Assembly (NCBI GenBank): GCA_036387135.1 | Contig: DASVUH010000071.1 | Span: 1 to 64,000, forward strand | Direction: 5' to 3' | DNA from: JALZCH01 sp036387135 | Lineage (GTDB): Bacteria; Acidobacteriota; Blastocatellia; Pyrinomonadales; Pyrinomonadaceae | DNA length: 64,000 bases | Part shown: positions 51,982-60,187 of the stretch, in pieces | How positions within the stretch are numbered: the first letter of the stretch is position 1 | Layout of the letters: every line of letters starts with the position of its first letter | Position numbers and translations under genes: made by a program | Notes under the pieces: model-generated | The model's input: the letters and a program-made list of their open reading frames with translations, nothing else | Database searches by the model: none | Told to the model about the DNA's origin: nothing

Positions 51982-52863
51982 TTATGCGGCTCTGGTTTCG
52001 CCGCCGAGCAAAGTTAAAACTTCGCCCGTAATATAGCTCGAATCAACCGGCGAAGCGAAAAAGACGAAAGCCGGAGCGACTTCTTCGGGCTGCGCCGGAC
52101 GTTTTAAAGGCGTGTCCGCGCCGTGTTCGGCGACTTTTTCCGCTTCTTTGTCGGCGACGTTTAAAGGCGTCCAGACCGGACCGGGCGAAACGCAGTTAAC
52201 TCGAATTCCTTTTTCAATCAGATTTTGCGCCAGCGATTTGGTAAAGGCGTGAATCGCGCCTTTCGTCGCCGAATAATCGAGCAATTCTTTGTTGCCTTCG
52301 AGTCCTGTAATCGAGCCGGTGTTGACAATCGCAGAGCCTTCCTGCAAATGCGGCAGCGCGGCGCGAGCCATAAAGAAATAGCCCATAATATTTGTCCGAA
52401 ACGTTTTTTCGAGCTGTTCGTCCGTAATGTCTTCGAGCGATTTTTGATGCTGCTGAAAAGCCGCGTTGTTGACAAGAATATCGAGCTTGCCGAATTTATT
52501 TACGGTTTTCTCGATTGCATTTTGACAAAAATCGGATTTGGAAACATCTCCCGGAATCAGCAGACAGCGGCAGCCTTCGGCTTCGACCGCCTGTTTTGTT
52601 TCTTCGGCGTCGGGCTGTTCTTCGGGCAAATAGACAATGGCGATGTCCGCGCCTTCTTTGGCGTACAAAACGGCGACCGAACGACCGATTCCCGAATCGC
52701 CGCCGGTAATCAGGGCGACTTTTCCCTGCAATTTTTCCGAGCCGCGATATTCGGGCGCTTTGTATTGCGGGCGCGGCGTCATATCTTTTTCCAATCCGGG
52801 TTTCGGTTGATGCTGCGCGGGAAGCGGCGATTCGGGGTATGATTGCTGACCTGTTTGCGGCAT
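51982..52863 (-). CDS. SDR family oxidoreductase with N-terminal Pro/Gln-rich extension (YghA-like)
   Basis: A 293-residue protein. An N-terminal extension (about 1-45, MPQTGQQSYPESPLPAQHQP...PEYRGSEKLQGK) is typical of general-stress SDRs. The dehydrogenase core has ALITGGDSGIGRSVAV, NNAAFQ, TGSITG, DYSATKGAIHAFTKSLAQ (Tyr-x3-Lys), RVNCVSPGPVWTPL and SSYITGEVLTLLGGE. Relatives are glucose/ribitol dehydrogenase-like YghA, YhdF and GsiB-linked proteins in sigma-B or stationary regulons. Strong AAGGAGGTC ribosome binding site. Substrate unknown. Confidence 0.9.
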   Translation of the reverse strand: MPQTGQQSYPESPLPAQHQPKPGLEKDMTPRPQYKAPEYRGSEKLQGKVALITGGDSGIGRSVAVLYAKEGADIAIVYLPEEQPDAEETKQAVEAEGCRCLLIPGDVSKSDFCQNAIEKTVNKFGKLDILVNNAAFQQHQKSLEDITDEQLEKTFRTNIMGYFFMARAALPHLQEGSAIVNTGSITGLEGNKELLDYSATKGAIHAFTKSLAQNLIEKGIRVNCVSPGPVWTPLNVADKEAEKVAEHGADTPLKRPAQPEEVAPAFVFFASPVDSSYITGEVLTLLGGETRAA

Positions 52864-53007
52864 AAAATTTCAGACCTCCTTAAAAAATTTAATTTTGTCC
52901 GTAAAAAAATTAAGAGCAAGATTTGTCATCCTGCTTTCGTCAAAAAAACGAAGGGCAGGGACAAATCCTGCCCCGCGAATAAAAATCTTCAAATTCAAGC
53001 TCGCTTT

Positions 53008-54216
53008 TTACGAGCTGGCTTGGGCATCAATCTTGTAACGGAAAATCGCGCCGACTCCGCCGACGCCCGAAAGCAGCGAGTTTTCCTCAATAAACCGAAT
53101 ACGCGCCGCCGAATTGAAAGCACGTTTAATCAACTCATCGAGAATCTGTCTGGTTTCGGTCGTGTCCGGCAAAGAGTCGGTCAAAGAATTGTCGTCGCCC
53201 GGCGCGTAATCTTCCAAAACTTTCTCGACGTTTTCCTCGCTGTACCGAATTCGTCGCGGGTCTGCGAGAATCAAAAGCTCTTCGACCTGACCGTTCGACA
53301 AAGCCGCGAGCGTTTTGGAAACTCCGTAACAGCCAAGCTCGCTCGATTCCGTAGCTCCAATCATTCTGGCGACGGCTTCACGATCCTGCTCGCGGTCGAA
53401 TCGTTCGACGATCTCAAGCGCGGCTTCACGCAATTCTTCCTCGCTCGCGTATTGGTCGAGATTCATCGTGCCGACGATTTTATCCTTGACGGCTTTCGTT
53501 AATTGATCGTCAAGGAGCTGCACAATTCTGGCTTCCTGTCCCGACAGCACAATGATTTCAATATGTTCATCGCGGACGAGCTTGTCCAAAGCCTCGGCGA
53601 TTTCTTTGGCGTGTTCTTTATGAAAATTCTCGATGCGGCGTTGAAAACGTTGCTGCGACCAGCCGCCGGCTTGCTGACGCTGCGTCTTAACGTTTTGAAT
53701 TTCTTCGACTTTAGTATCAACGGGCGCATCGCTTTCAATACGGTTTGTCTCGTTGCCGAATACATAGATGTTTGCGTTATTCGTATCGGCTTGCACGACC
53801 GCGAAACGCGGGTTCTGATTAATCAGACGCGCGAGCGGGTAAATATACGGGCGGTCAAAAACGAAAAAGCGGTTGTTTTCGATCTTCGTCTCAAACTGCG
53901 CGGTCTGGAAAAAATCAGATGCGGAGCAAGCGAAAATCGCAATGCCGTTTGCTTCGGGGCGAACTTCTTCGGACAAATACTTTTCTATTTTTTCCACGTC
54001 CGCCGCAAAGTTCTTGCCTTCTTCCGACTCGCTGTCAAATTCTGCGGCGGCATTGGCAAATTCGGTTTTGAGAAACGCGGCGTAATTGTCGCGTCCGCGG
54101 TCATCCGCCTGCGCGTTTAGATAAACACTAATAAAAGGCGAGGCGGGTTCAAATGCGGCGAGCTTTTCAATCAGACCCGCCAAAGGATTTTTCTTTAAAG
54201 TTAATTCTGCTTGCAT
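53008..54216 (-). CDS. Bacterial archaeo-eukaryotic release-factor-like protein (baeRF / Vms1-like)
   Basis: A 402-residue protein with an eRF1-like architecture. An N-terminal acidic domain (SPFISVYLNAQADDRGRDNYAAFLKTEF) is followed by a middle Vms1/eRF1-like domain: PRFAVVQADTNNANIYVFG and the signature GGWSQQRFQRRIENFHKEHAKEIAEAL, where GGWSQ occupies the position of the eukaryotic GGQ loop. The C-terminal L7Ae-like part (VSKTLAALSNGQVEELLILADPRRI) ends in AARIRFIEENSLLSGVGGVGAIFRYKI. Vms1 and relatives release peptides from stalled ribosomes. The bacterial members probably rescue or protect ribosomes under stress, which is inference from family. Ribosome binding site weak. Confidence 0.85.
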   Translation of the reverse strand: MQAELTLKKNPLAGLIEKLAAFEPASPFISVYLNAQADDRGRDNYAAFLKTEFANAAAEFDSESEEGKNFAADVEKIEKYLSEEVRPEANGIAIFACSASDFFQTAQFETKIENNRFFVFDRPYIYPLARLINQNPRFAVVQADTNNANIYVFGNETNRIESDAPVDTKVEEIQNVKTQRQQAGGWSQQRFQRRIENFHKEHAKEIAEALDKLVRDEHIEIIVLSGQEARIVQLLDDQLTKAVKDKIVGTMNLDQYASEEELREAALEIVERFDREQDREAVARMIGATESSELGCYGVSKTLAALSNGQVEELLILADPRRIRYSEENVEKVLEDYAPGDDNSLTDSLPDTTETRQILDELIKRAFNSAARIRFIEENSLLSGVGGVGAIFRYKIDAQASS

Positions 54217-54225
54217 ATTTTTTAA

Positions 54226-54417
54226 TTATTCGGATTTAGGGTGATTTTTGCGCCCTGAGCTGCTTTTGTTTCCGCCTCCGTCTTCTTTATTGACGGTCGC
54301 CCACGCGCGGCGCTCGGCTTCATCTTCGGACACGCCGCGCTTTTCGTAAGATTCTTCGATATGTTCGGCTTGACGCTTTTGTTTATCGGTATATTTCGAT
54401 TTATCTCCTTGCGGCAT
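54226..54417 (-). CDS. Small basic/acidic stress protein, 'plasmid stabilisation'-like
   Basis: A 63-residue highly charged protein, MPQGDKSKYTDKQKRQAEHI..., with SEDEAERRAWATVNKEDGGGNKSSS. This motif series is common in short proteins annotated as plasmid stabilisation or ChaB-adjacent stress proteins in many phyla; the real function is unknown. Good ribosome binding site GGAGG. It ends 10 bp before the baeRF start and is probably co-transcribed with it. Confidence 0.75.
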   Translation of the reverse strand: MPQGDKSKYTDKQKRQAEHIEESYEKRGVSEDEAERRAWATVNKEDGGGNKSSSGRKNHPKSE

Positions 54418-54517
54418 TTTCCTAAAACCTCCGTTTCGTTTGGTTAGATTTCAACCTATCACCCAAGATTTTCAGATTCGGTACGTTTGCGGACAAAATC
54501 AGAAAAATTTAAAACAT

Positions 54518-54579
54518 AAAAAGCGAAGGTCAAAAACGTATTATCTCAATTGATTTCCGTCTTTTAACCTTCGCTTTTT
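54518..54579 (-). terminator. Terminator-like hairpin after the dodecin gene
   Basis: AAAAAGCGAAGGT (54518-54530) pairs perfectly over 13 bp with ACCTTCGCTTTTT (54567-54579), enclosing a 36-nt AT-rich loop. Read leftward, the stem ends in a T5 run, 15 bp after the dodecin stop, so it ends the dodecin transcript. Confidence 0.7.
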
Positions 54580-54593
54580 GTTGTTCGTTTGTG

Positions 54594-54824
54594 TTAAGGA
54601 TTCAAGTTCTCGTCGCCTTCACCTTCGAGAACAAACGTAATCATCATATTGACTTTATAAGCCACGATATTGTTGTTTTCGACCGAAACTTCCTGTTCTT
54701 TAATCCACGCGCCCTGCACGTTTCTCAAAGTCTGCGTTGCCCGTTTGATTCCCTGCTGAATCGCGTCTTCAAAACTTTTATCCGAAGTTGCGCTGATTTC
54801 TGTAACCCGTGCGATTGATGTCAT
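54594..54824 (-). CDS. Dodecin-family flavin-binding protein
   Basis: A 76-residue protein with the dodecin fold: IARVTEISATSDKSFEDAIQQGIKRATQTLRNVQGAWIKEQEVSVENNNIVAYKVNMMITFVLE. Trp40 in GAWIKEQ corresponds to the residue that stacks on the flavin, and the closing strand ends in Glu. Dodecins form 12-mers storing flavin or coenzyme A. Ribosome binding site AAGGAG is 12 nt from ATG 54824, a slightly long spacing. Hairpins on both sides indicate a monocistronic unit. Confidence 0.93.
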   Translation of the reverse strand: MTSIARVTEISATSDKSFEDAIQQGIKRATQTLRNVQGAWIKEQEVSVENNNIVAYKVNMMITFVLEGEGDENLNP

Positions 54825-54872
54825 TTTATAAATAAACTCCTTATCAATTATTTCAAATAGTGTGACATCAAA

Positions 54873-54914
54873 AGAAGTGATTAACCGTGCGAAAGCGCAC
54901 GGTTAATCACTTCT
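54873..54914. terminator. 19-bp perfect hairpin between inositol-phosphate synthase and dodecin genes
   Basis: Arms 54873-54891 and 54896-54914 are exact reverse complements with a 4-nt AAAG loop. It follows the synthase stop by 18 bp. Read leftward it ends in CTTCTTTTG, so it can terminate that transcript. Its AT-containing stem and perfect symmetry would also suit a dispersed palindrome. Confidence 0.8.
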
Positions 54915-54931
54915 CTCAATATTGCTTTTAT

Positions 54932-56239
54932 TTAAAATTTTCCGTTTTCAACCGCCGCACTCTTTGCCGCCGGGCGGCTGCCGTTTTCAACTGTCGAATC
55001 CGTCTCATTTGTGCTGCCTAATTGCTCACTATTTTCGGAAAGCCAATAAAAAAGCATTTGCTCTTGTTTGTATAAAGCGTGAACTGGCGGTGTTTCGGCT
55101 TCGTCTGCGACTTGCGGCAATTTAAAAAAGACGCTCATTTGTTCCTGCACGCCGCCTGCGCCGCGCCGCCGCGCCAAATCCAGCACGCGCGCGATTTCAA
55201 TCACGAGCGGCGCAGCGAGAATCGAATCTTTACAGAGAAAATTAATCTTTATTTGCATCGGCTGACCGAGAAACCCTGTGATGTCTATGTTGTCCCACGA
55301 TTCTTTGTTGTCGCCGCGCGGTCGGTAATAGCGGATGTCAACCAGATGATCTTCGACTTTATAGCCCAAAATTTCATCCAGAACCGAGCCTTTTGTGTTG
55401 ATTTTCGATTTGAGAGATTCGGGATCGCTCAAAGCCAAACCGTCGCGGTTGCCCAAAATATTTGTCGAATACCAGCCTTCGACTTTTAAGGCGCGGGCGC
55501 GCAAACCCGGCGCAATCACGGTTTTCATCATCGTCTGCCCGGTTTTGCCGTCTTTTCCGGCAATCGGCACATTTTGCTGCCTGGCAAATTCGACGAGCGC
55601 CGGAATGTCAGCCGCGACCGACGGCGTAAAGTTTGCAAACGGAACGCCTTCGGCAATCGCCGCGTAAGCGTAAAACATCGCCGGCGAAATTTCCGGCGCG
55701 TTTGTGTCAAGCGCTTGTTCAAAAAATTCGAGCGAAGCAAACATCTCAGAATCCCGGTCAACCGCTTTTTCGGTTGAAGCGAGGTTTATCATAACAACCG
55801 AATCGCATCGGTTTTCAGAGCGAAAATTGCGAATATTTTCGCGCAGAATCTCAATTGCGTCTCGATGTGATTCGATCTGAATACAATTTTTGCCCGTCAC
55901 ATTAGCGCAAAACTTAATGTTGCCGACCGCCGGAATCGGTTTTATCGCTTCAAGCGCGGTGCGAGCGGCTTGAAATTGCTGCAAAGTCAAAACATTGTGC
56001 GTTGCGGCAGCGCTCGCCAAATCTGCGGCGGACAAATCCCAGCCGCCGAAAACGAGACTTTCGTATTTTGCAAGCTGACTTGTTATATTTTCCGGCACTT
56101 GCGAAAGCGTGAGACCTTCATAACCGATTTTCCCCTGTTTGAGCAGCTCGATTCCGGCAACTGCGGTTGTGGCGACTGCGCCGCCGAGACCGACAATCAA
56201 AACGCCCAAACGTTCGGGCGCAGCGAATAACTCGTTCAT
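54932..56239 (-). CDS. Myo-inositol-1-phosphate synthase
   Basis: About 435 residues from ATG 56239. NAD-binding LGVLIVGLGGAVATTAVAGIELL starts at residue 11, followed by FGGWDLS, VMINLASTEKAV, the conserved EGVPFANFTPSVAADIPALVEFARQQNVPIAGKDGKTGQTMMKTVIAPGLRARALKVEGWYSTNILGNRDGLAL, DIRYYRPRGDNKESWDNIDITGFLG and LCKDSILAAPLVIEIARVLD. It isomerises glucose-6-phosphate to inositol-1-phosphate with NAD. An in-frame ATG at 56359 would add 40 residues without homology. The product may feed inositol lipids or compatible solutes. The C-terminal 40 residues are variable. Confidence 0.92.
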   Translation of the reverse strand: MNELFAAPERLGVLIVGLGGAVATTAVAGIELLKQGKIGYEGLTLSQVPENITSQLAKYESLVFGGWDLSAADLASAAATHNVLTLQQFQAARTALEAIKPIPAVGNIKFCANVTGKNCIQIESHRDAIEILRENIRNFRSENRCDSVVMINLASTEKAVDRDSEMFASLEFFEQALDTNAPEISPAMFYAYAAIAEGVPFANFTPSVAADIPALVEFARQQNVPIAGKDGKTGQTMMKTVIAPGLRARALKVEGWYSTNILGNRDGLALSDPESLKSKINTKGSVLDEILGYKVEDHLVDIRYYRPRGDNKESWDNIDITGFLGQPMQIKINFLCKDSILAAPLVIEIARVLDLARRRGAGGVQEQMSVFFKLPQVADEAETPPVHALYKQEQMLFYWLSENSEQLGSTNETDSTVENGSRPAAKSAAVENGKF

Positions 56240-56474
56240 AAATTTATTTGTTTTCTTAATACCTGATTTCAATAATTTAACACGCCGCGGCTTGTTAAAA
56301 CGAATATCGTGCCGGACAATTCGGCAACCAATGGCGGAGGCGTAAAAATTCTCAACCAAAATCCTCGTTTGTTATTTGACACCATAGGGTTGGAAACTTT
56401 GTGCGAGAACGTACCGAAATGCGCCGGATATTCGGTCATTATAAATTATATTACACAGATTTTAAGGAGTGTTT

Positions 56475-56711
56475 ATGCAACCAGAAGCAGGAAAATTAGA
56501 TGACCAGGGAACAACTGCCGGCGACGCGGCGCGAATGCTGCAAAATATGCTTAAAGATGGATTTGAAGGAGACGTGAAACTGCTCGCCATTGCAATGGGC
56601 AGAAGTCAGGAAGAAATAGAACACGCTCTTTCGGGCAATGCAGATGCGTTTGACGACGATTTGGTGATGAAGATGAAAGGAATCGCCAAAGAACGAGACA
56701 TAGAAATCTAG
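56475..56711 (+). CDS. Small hypothetical protein
   Basis: A 78-residue protein from ATG 56475, behind a strong AAGGAG at a 5-nt spacing; a GTG two codons earlier is in frame. It is acidic and helical: GDAARMLQNMLKDGFEGDVKLLAIAMGRSQEEIEHALSGN...DLVMKMKGIAKERDIEI. The middle looks like a short HTH or death-fold-like helix bundle, but no family is recognised. It is followed by a heptamer repeat and a DUF2267 gene. Confidence 0.7.
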   Translation: MQPEAGKLDDQGTTAGDAARMLQNMLKDGFEGDVKLLAIAMGRSQEEIEHALSGNADAFDDDLVMKMKGIAKERDIEI

Positions 56712-56770
56712 TTCAAAGTTTAAGGTTCAAAGTTCAAAGTTTAAATTATTACCGACCTTGAACTTTGAAC
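56711..56770. repeat. Heptamer-periodic repeat, TTCAAAG type
   Basis: A run of 7-mers TTCAAAG, TTTAAGG, TTCAAAG, TTCAAAG, TTTAAAT followed by TTGAACT, TTGAACC. The ends 56711-56725 and 56756-56770 form a 15-bp inverted repeat with one mismatch. It begins at the last base of the preceding stop codon and ends 12 bp before the DUF2267 start. Confidence 0.85.
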
Positions 56771-56782
56771 CAAAATCGAAAG

Positions 56783-57202
56783 ATGCAATATCAGGAATTT
56801 ATCGAACGCGTGCGGGAACGCGCTTATATTGATTCGGATGAGGAAGCCCTGACGCTGATTCGCGCCACGCTCGAAACGCTCGCCGAACATCAGGCTGGCA
56901 ACGCTGCGGCTAAGCTCGCGGCGCAGCTTCCCGAACAGATTGGCGAGTTTATCACTAATCAAAAATCAGGGACCGAGTCCGAGGGCGAAGGATTCGGCGT
57001 GCAGGAATTCGTCCGCAGAGTCGGCGAACGCGCCAAAATCGGCGAGGCGAACACCGCCGCGCTTTTTGCGTCGTCTGTTTTGGCTGTTTTACAGGACGCC
57101 GTTTCGCGCGAAGAGTTCGACAAGATGCGAGGCACATTTCCGTCTGAGTACAACACGCTCTTCGAGCAGGAAAACAGCGAAGCAATCTCTACAAGATATT
57201 AA
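56783..57202 (+). CDS. DUF2267 domain protein
   Basis: A 139-residue protein from ATG 56783. It contains two similar helical halves: MQYQEFIERVRERAYIDSDEEALTLIRATLETLAEHQAGNAAAKLAAQLPEQIGEFI, and GVQEFVRRVGERAKIGEANTAALFASSVLAVLQDAVSREEFDKMRGTFPSEYNTLFE. This is the tandem-repeat signature of DUF2267 (YbcI/Ysip-like), with a conserved LP..... or FPSEY..LF ending each half. Function unknown; often in stress or conjugation-adjacent loci. A TTG 18 nt upstream is in frame but lacks a ribosome binding site. Confidence 0.85.
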   Translation: MQYQEFIERVRERAYIDSDEEALTLIRATLETLAEHQAGNAAAKLAAQLPEQIGEFITNQKSGTESEGEGFGVQEFVRRVGERAKIGEANTAALFASSVLAVLQDAVSREEFDKMRGTFPSEYNTLFEQENSEAISTRY

Positions 57203-57263
57203 ATCAATCTTTGCCGCATTGCTTCAAAGCCGCAAAATTTGTGCGTTTCGGTGCCGGTGAAAT

Positions 57264-57482
57264 ATGAGAACGCTCTTCGTTGCAATCTTTGTCGTTATTT
57301 TTGGTTTAATCGGCGGCATCGCTCTGGCAATTGCTTTGAGCGGAACGAATATTGTGCTTCCGGGTTTGGGATTAGTTATTACGGGCGCATTTATTGGTTT
57401 TATTATCGGCGTTTTCTGCGGCGCGATTTTCGGATTCATCGTCGGTTACCTTGTATCGAATCGTTTAAAAATTAATGCCTGA
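57264..57482 (+). CDS. Small Gly-rich two-helix membrane protein
   Basis: A 72-residue protein with two transmembrane helices (TLFVAIFVVIFGLIGGIALAI and LVITGAFIGFIIGVFCGAIF...). Gly/Ala spacing suggests tight helix packing. Its stop lies 8 bp inside the following DNA glycosylase gene, so the two are translationally coupled. No function can be assigned. Confidence 0.7.
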   Translation: MRTLFVAIFVVIFGLIGGIALAIALSGTNIVLPGLGLVITGAFIGFIIGVFCGAIFGFIVGYLVSNRLKINA

Positions 57483-58359
57483 AGGTCCCGAAGTCCGCCG
57501 TTACGCCGATTTGCTCGCAGCGAATTTGGAAGAGCAAACGCTCACTCAGCTTTGGACCCGATTAAAAATCGCCAAAGCGTGGCTTGCCGAGCGCGAAACG
57601 GAAATCATCGGACAAAAAATTTTAAAAATCCGCTCGCACGGCAAACACCTGCTTTGCCGTTTCAACGGCAATTTTTATTTCCACTCGCATTTGATGATGT
57701 GGGGAAAATGGCTCGTTTTCGCCACAGCGCCCGAAGAATTTGACCGACGCGAACGGGCGCGCATTGTCACACCAGCGGCGACCGCCCTTTTATTTTCCGC
57801 GCCGACTTTCGCTCTTGGACAGGGCGATCCATACGAGCAAATTCCGATTCTAAATGAACTGGGCAAAGATGTTTTGCCTTACACCGGAGATTTCGACCGC
57901 GAAGATTTTATTCAAAGGCTGTTTGCACCGGAAAACTTGCCGGAAACGATTGGCGCGGCTTTACTAAATCAACGCATTGTTGCAGGCATCGGTAATTATC
58001 TGCGCGCGGAAATTCTTTTTAACTGCCGAATCAATCCGTGGCGCGAAGTCGGCGAATTGACGACTAAGGAAATCGAATGTTTGACATATACAATTCCGCA
58101 TTTCGCCGTCCTCGCTTACAAAACCGGCGGCAGAACCGTGACCGATGCTGAACGCGACAGACTTTCGACCGAGCCTGGTTTGGCTTATCGCCCCGGAACT
58201 GATTGGGGCGCGCGTCATTACGTTTTTAGGCGTACAAATCTGCCGTGTTTGATGTGCGGCGAGAAAATCCGGCAAAAACGTCAAATCACTTATACCGATG
58301 ATGAACGAGAGAAAACCAGAATTATTTATTTTTGCCCGAATTGTCAGAATGTGAATTAA
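57475..58359 (+). CDS. Fpg/Nei-family DNA glycosylase (endonuclease VIII-like)
   Basis: A 294-residue protein with the catalytic N-terminus MPEGPEVRRYADLLA (Pro2 and Glu3 after Met removal). SHGKHLLCRFNGNFYFHSHLMMWGKW is the beta-clamp with its Lys, and NQRIVAGIGNYLRAEILF is the helix-two-turn-helix. The C-terminal zinc finger is CLMCGEKIRQK...YFCPNCQ. It excises oxidised bases and cuts the abasic strand. The DPYEQIPILNELGKDVLPY segment suits a Nei-type pyrimidine glycosylase better than Fpg. It precedes a DNA ligase gene by 18 bp, forming a small base-excision-repair unit. Confidence 0.92.
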   Translation: MPEGPEVRRYADLLAANLEEQTLTQLWTRLKIAKAWLAERETEIIGQKILKIRSHGKHLLCRFNGNFYFHSHLMMWGKWLVFATAPEEFDRRERARIVTPAATALLFSAPTFALGQGDPYEQIPILNELGKDVLPYTGDFDREDFIQRLFAPENLPETIGAALLNQRIVAGIGNYLRAEILFNCRINPWREVGELTTKEIECLTYTIPHFAVLAYKTGGRTVTDAERDRLSTEPGLAYRPGTDWGARHYVFRRTNLPCLMCGEKIRQKRQITYTDDEREKTRIIYFCPNCQNVN

Positions 58360-58377
58360 ACCTTTTCAGTTGATTTT

Positions 58378-60051
58378 ATGACTTTATTCCAGCGATTTTG
58401 CGAAACAGCCGAACGCGTCGGCGCAACGACCAAGCGGCTCGAAAAAGCTGCCGCCTTAAAAGATTATTTTGAAACCTTATCCGATGAGGATTTGGTTTTA
58501 GCGGCACGCTTTTTCGCCGGACAAGCGTTTTCGCTGCGCGACCAGCGCACGACGAACATCGGCGGCGCGGCGTTGTTTAACGCAATTTCCGCTGCAACGA
58601 CGATTGATGTTGAAGAATTAAAACGCCTGACCGTCGTTTCCGGCGACATTGGCGAAACCGCAGCGAAGATTTTTCAATCCGAAATCCCCGCCGGTTATTC
58701 TCTGCGCGACGTGGCAAATTTCATCGAAACGGTTTCCGAAACTAGCGGCACAAAAGCCAAAACCGCGCTGCTGATCGGTTTTTTAAAACCCGCCAATAAT
58801 CTCGAAGCAAAATACATCATCAAGATTTTAAGCGGAGATTTGCGAATCGGTCTGCTCGAAGGCGCGGTCGAAGACGCAATCGCCAGAATGTTCGAAGTGC
58901 CCGTCGGCAAAGTGCAATGGACTAATATGCTGACGGGCGACATCGGCGAAACCGCGTTGCTGTTTCGTTCGGGAAAAGCCGACGCCGCGAAAATGCGTTT
59001 TTTTCACCCGATCAAATTTATGCTCGCGTCCGCCTCGGATTTGGATGATGTGGCAAAACGAATGCCGGACGCTTTCGTCGTGGAAGACAAATTCGACGGC
59101 ATCAGGGCGCAAGCGCACGTCGCGCTTGCGGAAGATGATGAAGATTTGTACGGCGTTCAAGTCGGAAATCTGCGCGTCGCTTTGTTTTCCCGCACTTTGG
59201 ACGAAATCACCAATAGTTTTCCCGAACTCGTTGAGCCGTTATCGAAATTGATTGAAAACCAGCCCGGCGGAATTATTCTCGACGGCGAGATTTTGCCAGT
59301 CAAAGACGACCGGATTTTGCCTTTTCAGGATTTGCAAAAACGTCTGGGCAGAAAAATTGTTTCCGAAGAAATGCTCCGACAAACTCCGACCGCGTTCGTC
59401 GCTTACGATTGCTTGTTCGGCGACGGACGGATTTTAATCAATGAGCCTTTTGCGACAAGAAGAAAAATTTTGGAGAGCCTGAATTTTGACAATCAATTTG
59501 CGCGTTTGACCGAATCGAAGATTTTTACCGAAGTCGCCAAACTGGATGAAGAGTTTGATAGGGCGCGAGCGCGCGGCAATGAAGGCTTGATGGTCAAAAA
59601 TCCGTCTTCGGCGTACAAACCGGGCAAACGCGGGCGCGATTGGCTCAAAATCAAACGCGCTCTGGCGACGCTCGATGTCGTCGTCACATCGGTCGAAGTC
59701 GGCAACGGTCGCCGCTCACGCTTTCTGTCCGATTACACATTCGCCGTTCGCGCTTCGGAAACGGACGCGACGCTGCTCAATGTCGGCAAAGCGTACTCCG
59801 GTTTGACCGACGCCGAAATTCAAGAGCTTTCCGATTGGTTTACGGCGCATACGCTGCAAGAATTCGCGCACGGGAAAGTGCGCATTGTCGAACCGCGAAT
59901 TGTCCTGGAAGTCACGTTCGACCGCGTGCAGCCTTCGCCGCGACACAAAAGCGGTTATGCTCTTCGCTTTCCGCGCATTTTGCGAATCAGAAACGACAAA
60001 CCCGTCGAAGAAATTGATACGCTCGAAACCGTCAAACGCTTGAGCGAATAA
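58378..60051 (+). CDS. ATP-dependent DNA ligase
   Basis: A 557-residue archaeal-type ATP-dependent ligase. It has an N-terminal DNA-binding domain (1-205; LLIGFLKPANNLEAKYIIKILSGDLRIGLLEGAVEDAIA) and an adenylation domain with motif I Lys238 in EDKFDGIRAQ. Motif III and IV regions ILDGEILPVKDDRILPFQDLQKRLGRK and RARGNEGLMVKNPSSAYKPGKRGRDWLKIK follow, then an OB fold (RHKSGYALRFPRILRIRNDKP). It seals nicks with ATP, distinct from the NAD-dependent LigA every bacterium needs. Its partner here is a Nei-like glycosylase. Confidence 0.93.
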   Translation: MTLFQRFCETAERVGATTKRLEKAAALKDYFETLSDEDLVLAARFFAGQAFSLRDQRTTNIGGAALFNAISAATTIDVEELKRLTVVSGDIGETAAKIFQSEIPAGYSLRDVANFIETVSETSGTKAKTALLIGFLKPANNLEAKYIIKILSGDLRIGLLEGAVEDAIARMFEVPVGKVQWTNMLTGDIGETALLFRSGKADAAKMRFFHPIKFMLASASDLDDVAKRMPDAFVVEDKFDGIRAQAHVALAEDDEDLYGVQVGNLRVALFSRTLDEITNSFPELVEPLSKLIENQPGGIILDGEILPVKDDRILPFQDLQKRLGRKIVSEEMLRQTPTAFVAYDCLFGDGRILINEPFATRRKILESLNFDNQFARLTESKIFTEVAKLDEEFDRARARGNEGLMVKNPSSAYKPGKRGRDWLKIKRALATLDVVVTSVEVGNGRRSRFLSDYTFAVRASETDATLLNVGKAYSGLTDAEIQELSDWFTAHTLQEFAHGKVRIVEPRIVLEVTFDRVQPSPRHKSGYALRFPRILRIRNDKPVEEIDTLETVKRLSE

Positions 60052-60056
60052 ATAAT

Positions 60057-60086
60057 GGGAGCGCGGATGTAGACATCCGCGCTCCC
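60057..60086. repeat. 14-bp palindrome GGGAGCGCGGATGT after the ligase gene
   Basis: GGGAGCGCGGATGT (60057-60070) pairs perfectly with ACATCCGCGCTCCC (60073-60086) across AG. It lies 5 bp after the ligase stop. No T-run follows on the plus strand, so it is a GC-rich palindromic repeat more than an intrinsic terminator. It shares the GGGAGCG end with the palindrome at 4172-4243. Confidence 0.85.
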
Positions 60087-60187
60087 GGCTAAAACATTCG
60101 TTTGAAATTTTTCGCATTTGGGCGCAAAATTGTGCAAGACAAAACGCCGACCGCGTTCAAACAAGCAGTTGAAAGGAATCCGCTATA

